DNA of 64,000 bases from Aradus depressus. Lineage: Eukaryota > Arthropoda > Insecta > Hemiptera > Aradidae. Position numbers and translations under genes: made by a program. Below the pieces are notes generated by a model. That model did not search any database. It was not told the DNA's origin and was given only the letters and a program-made list of their open reading frames with translations. The first letter of the stretch is position 1, and every line of letters starts with the position of its first letter. The stretch lies in assembly GCA_963662175.1 (NCBI GenBank), contig OY759221.1, positions 18,814,027 through 18,878,026 of the forward strand, written 5' to 3'. Positions 63,976 through 64,000 of this stretch are shown in pieces.

Positions 63976-64000
63976 CTATTACTACCAATAAAAATCTGTG

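Larger units (their letters stand above)
63550..64000. mobile_element. Family H palindrome, cut by the window end
   Basis: Arms 63581-63783 and 63797-64000 around a 13-bp spacer, near-identical. The left tail GGATGTCAAATATAAGATAG (63551) lies outside the arm. The target duplication cannot be seen because the right edge is missing. Confidence 0.8.

Overview
The window is AT-rich, repeat-dominated animal nuclear DNA, most likely from an insect. Small exons carry GT/AG splice sites, introns are long, and the only recognisable host gene is a glypican of the Dally/Dally-like/GPC type. A hemipteran-like genome is a guess from the style of the repeats. There is no bacterial or viral gene organisation. 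Almost every long open frame is a by-product of repeats.

Host gene. The 3' half of a glypican gene lies on the minus strand, in four phase-compatible exons: 48907-48663, 14780-14654, 13528-13384 and 11832-11666. Together they encode the CWNG region, the Ser-Gly heparan sulfate attachment sites and the hydrophobic C-terminal tail expected for GPI anchoring. The first of these introns is about 33.9 kb and holds most of the window. The 5' exons lie beyond 64 kb or were not recognised. A few short open frames with good splice or start context (19847-19913 with 23299-23435, 39024-39197, 54517-54579, 30301-30426) may be host or transposon coding pieces and are not identified.

Repeats. The rest is layered mobile DNA: (1) family S1, a tRNA-derived SINE of about 340 bp, over 20 copies; (2) family S2, a second tRNA-derived SINE, 2 copies; (3) family T, an abundant element with short hairpins at both ends and a variable number of roughly 130-bp internal units, resembling non-autonomous Helentrons; (4) family R, a dispersed repeat of about 700 bp; (5) MITEs with TA or TAA target duplications (Tc1/mariner-pogo-like and PIF/Harbinger-like); (6) two 5'-truncated Jockey/I-like LINEs with RNase H and Cys-rich C-terminal remains; (7) several unrelated tandem arrays.

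Most interesting system. Family H is a set of short palindromic retroelement-like units at about 1.1, 13.9, 15.1, 29.3, 30.7, 34, 41, 44, 47, 55, 63.1 and 63.8 kb. Several are bounded by 8-13 bp target-site duplications. Most carry a hammerhead self-cleaving ribozyme (HHR) motif on one or both arms, with intact CUGANGA and GAAA boxes in the best copies. The three helices covary between subfamilies, and the stem III strand is self-complementary in the best copies. This is the arrangement known from the terminal repeats of Penelope-like retroelements and from retrozymes, but no protein is encoded here. Two loci (13.95 and 63.15 kb) share a variant core in which C3 and G8, which pair in the active hammerhead fold, are both replaced (U3 and A8). 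That is a possible compensated hammerhead variant.
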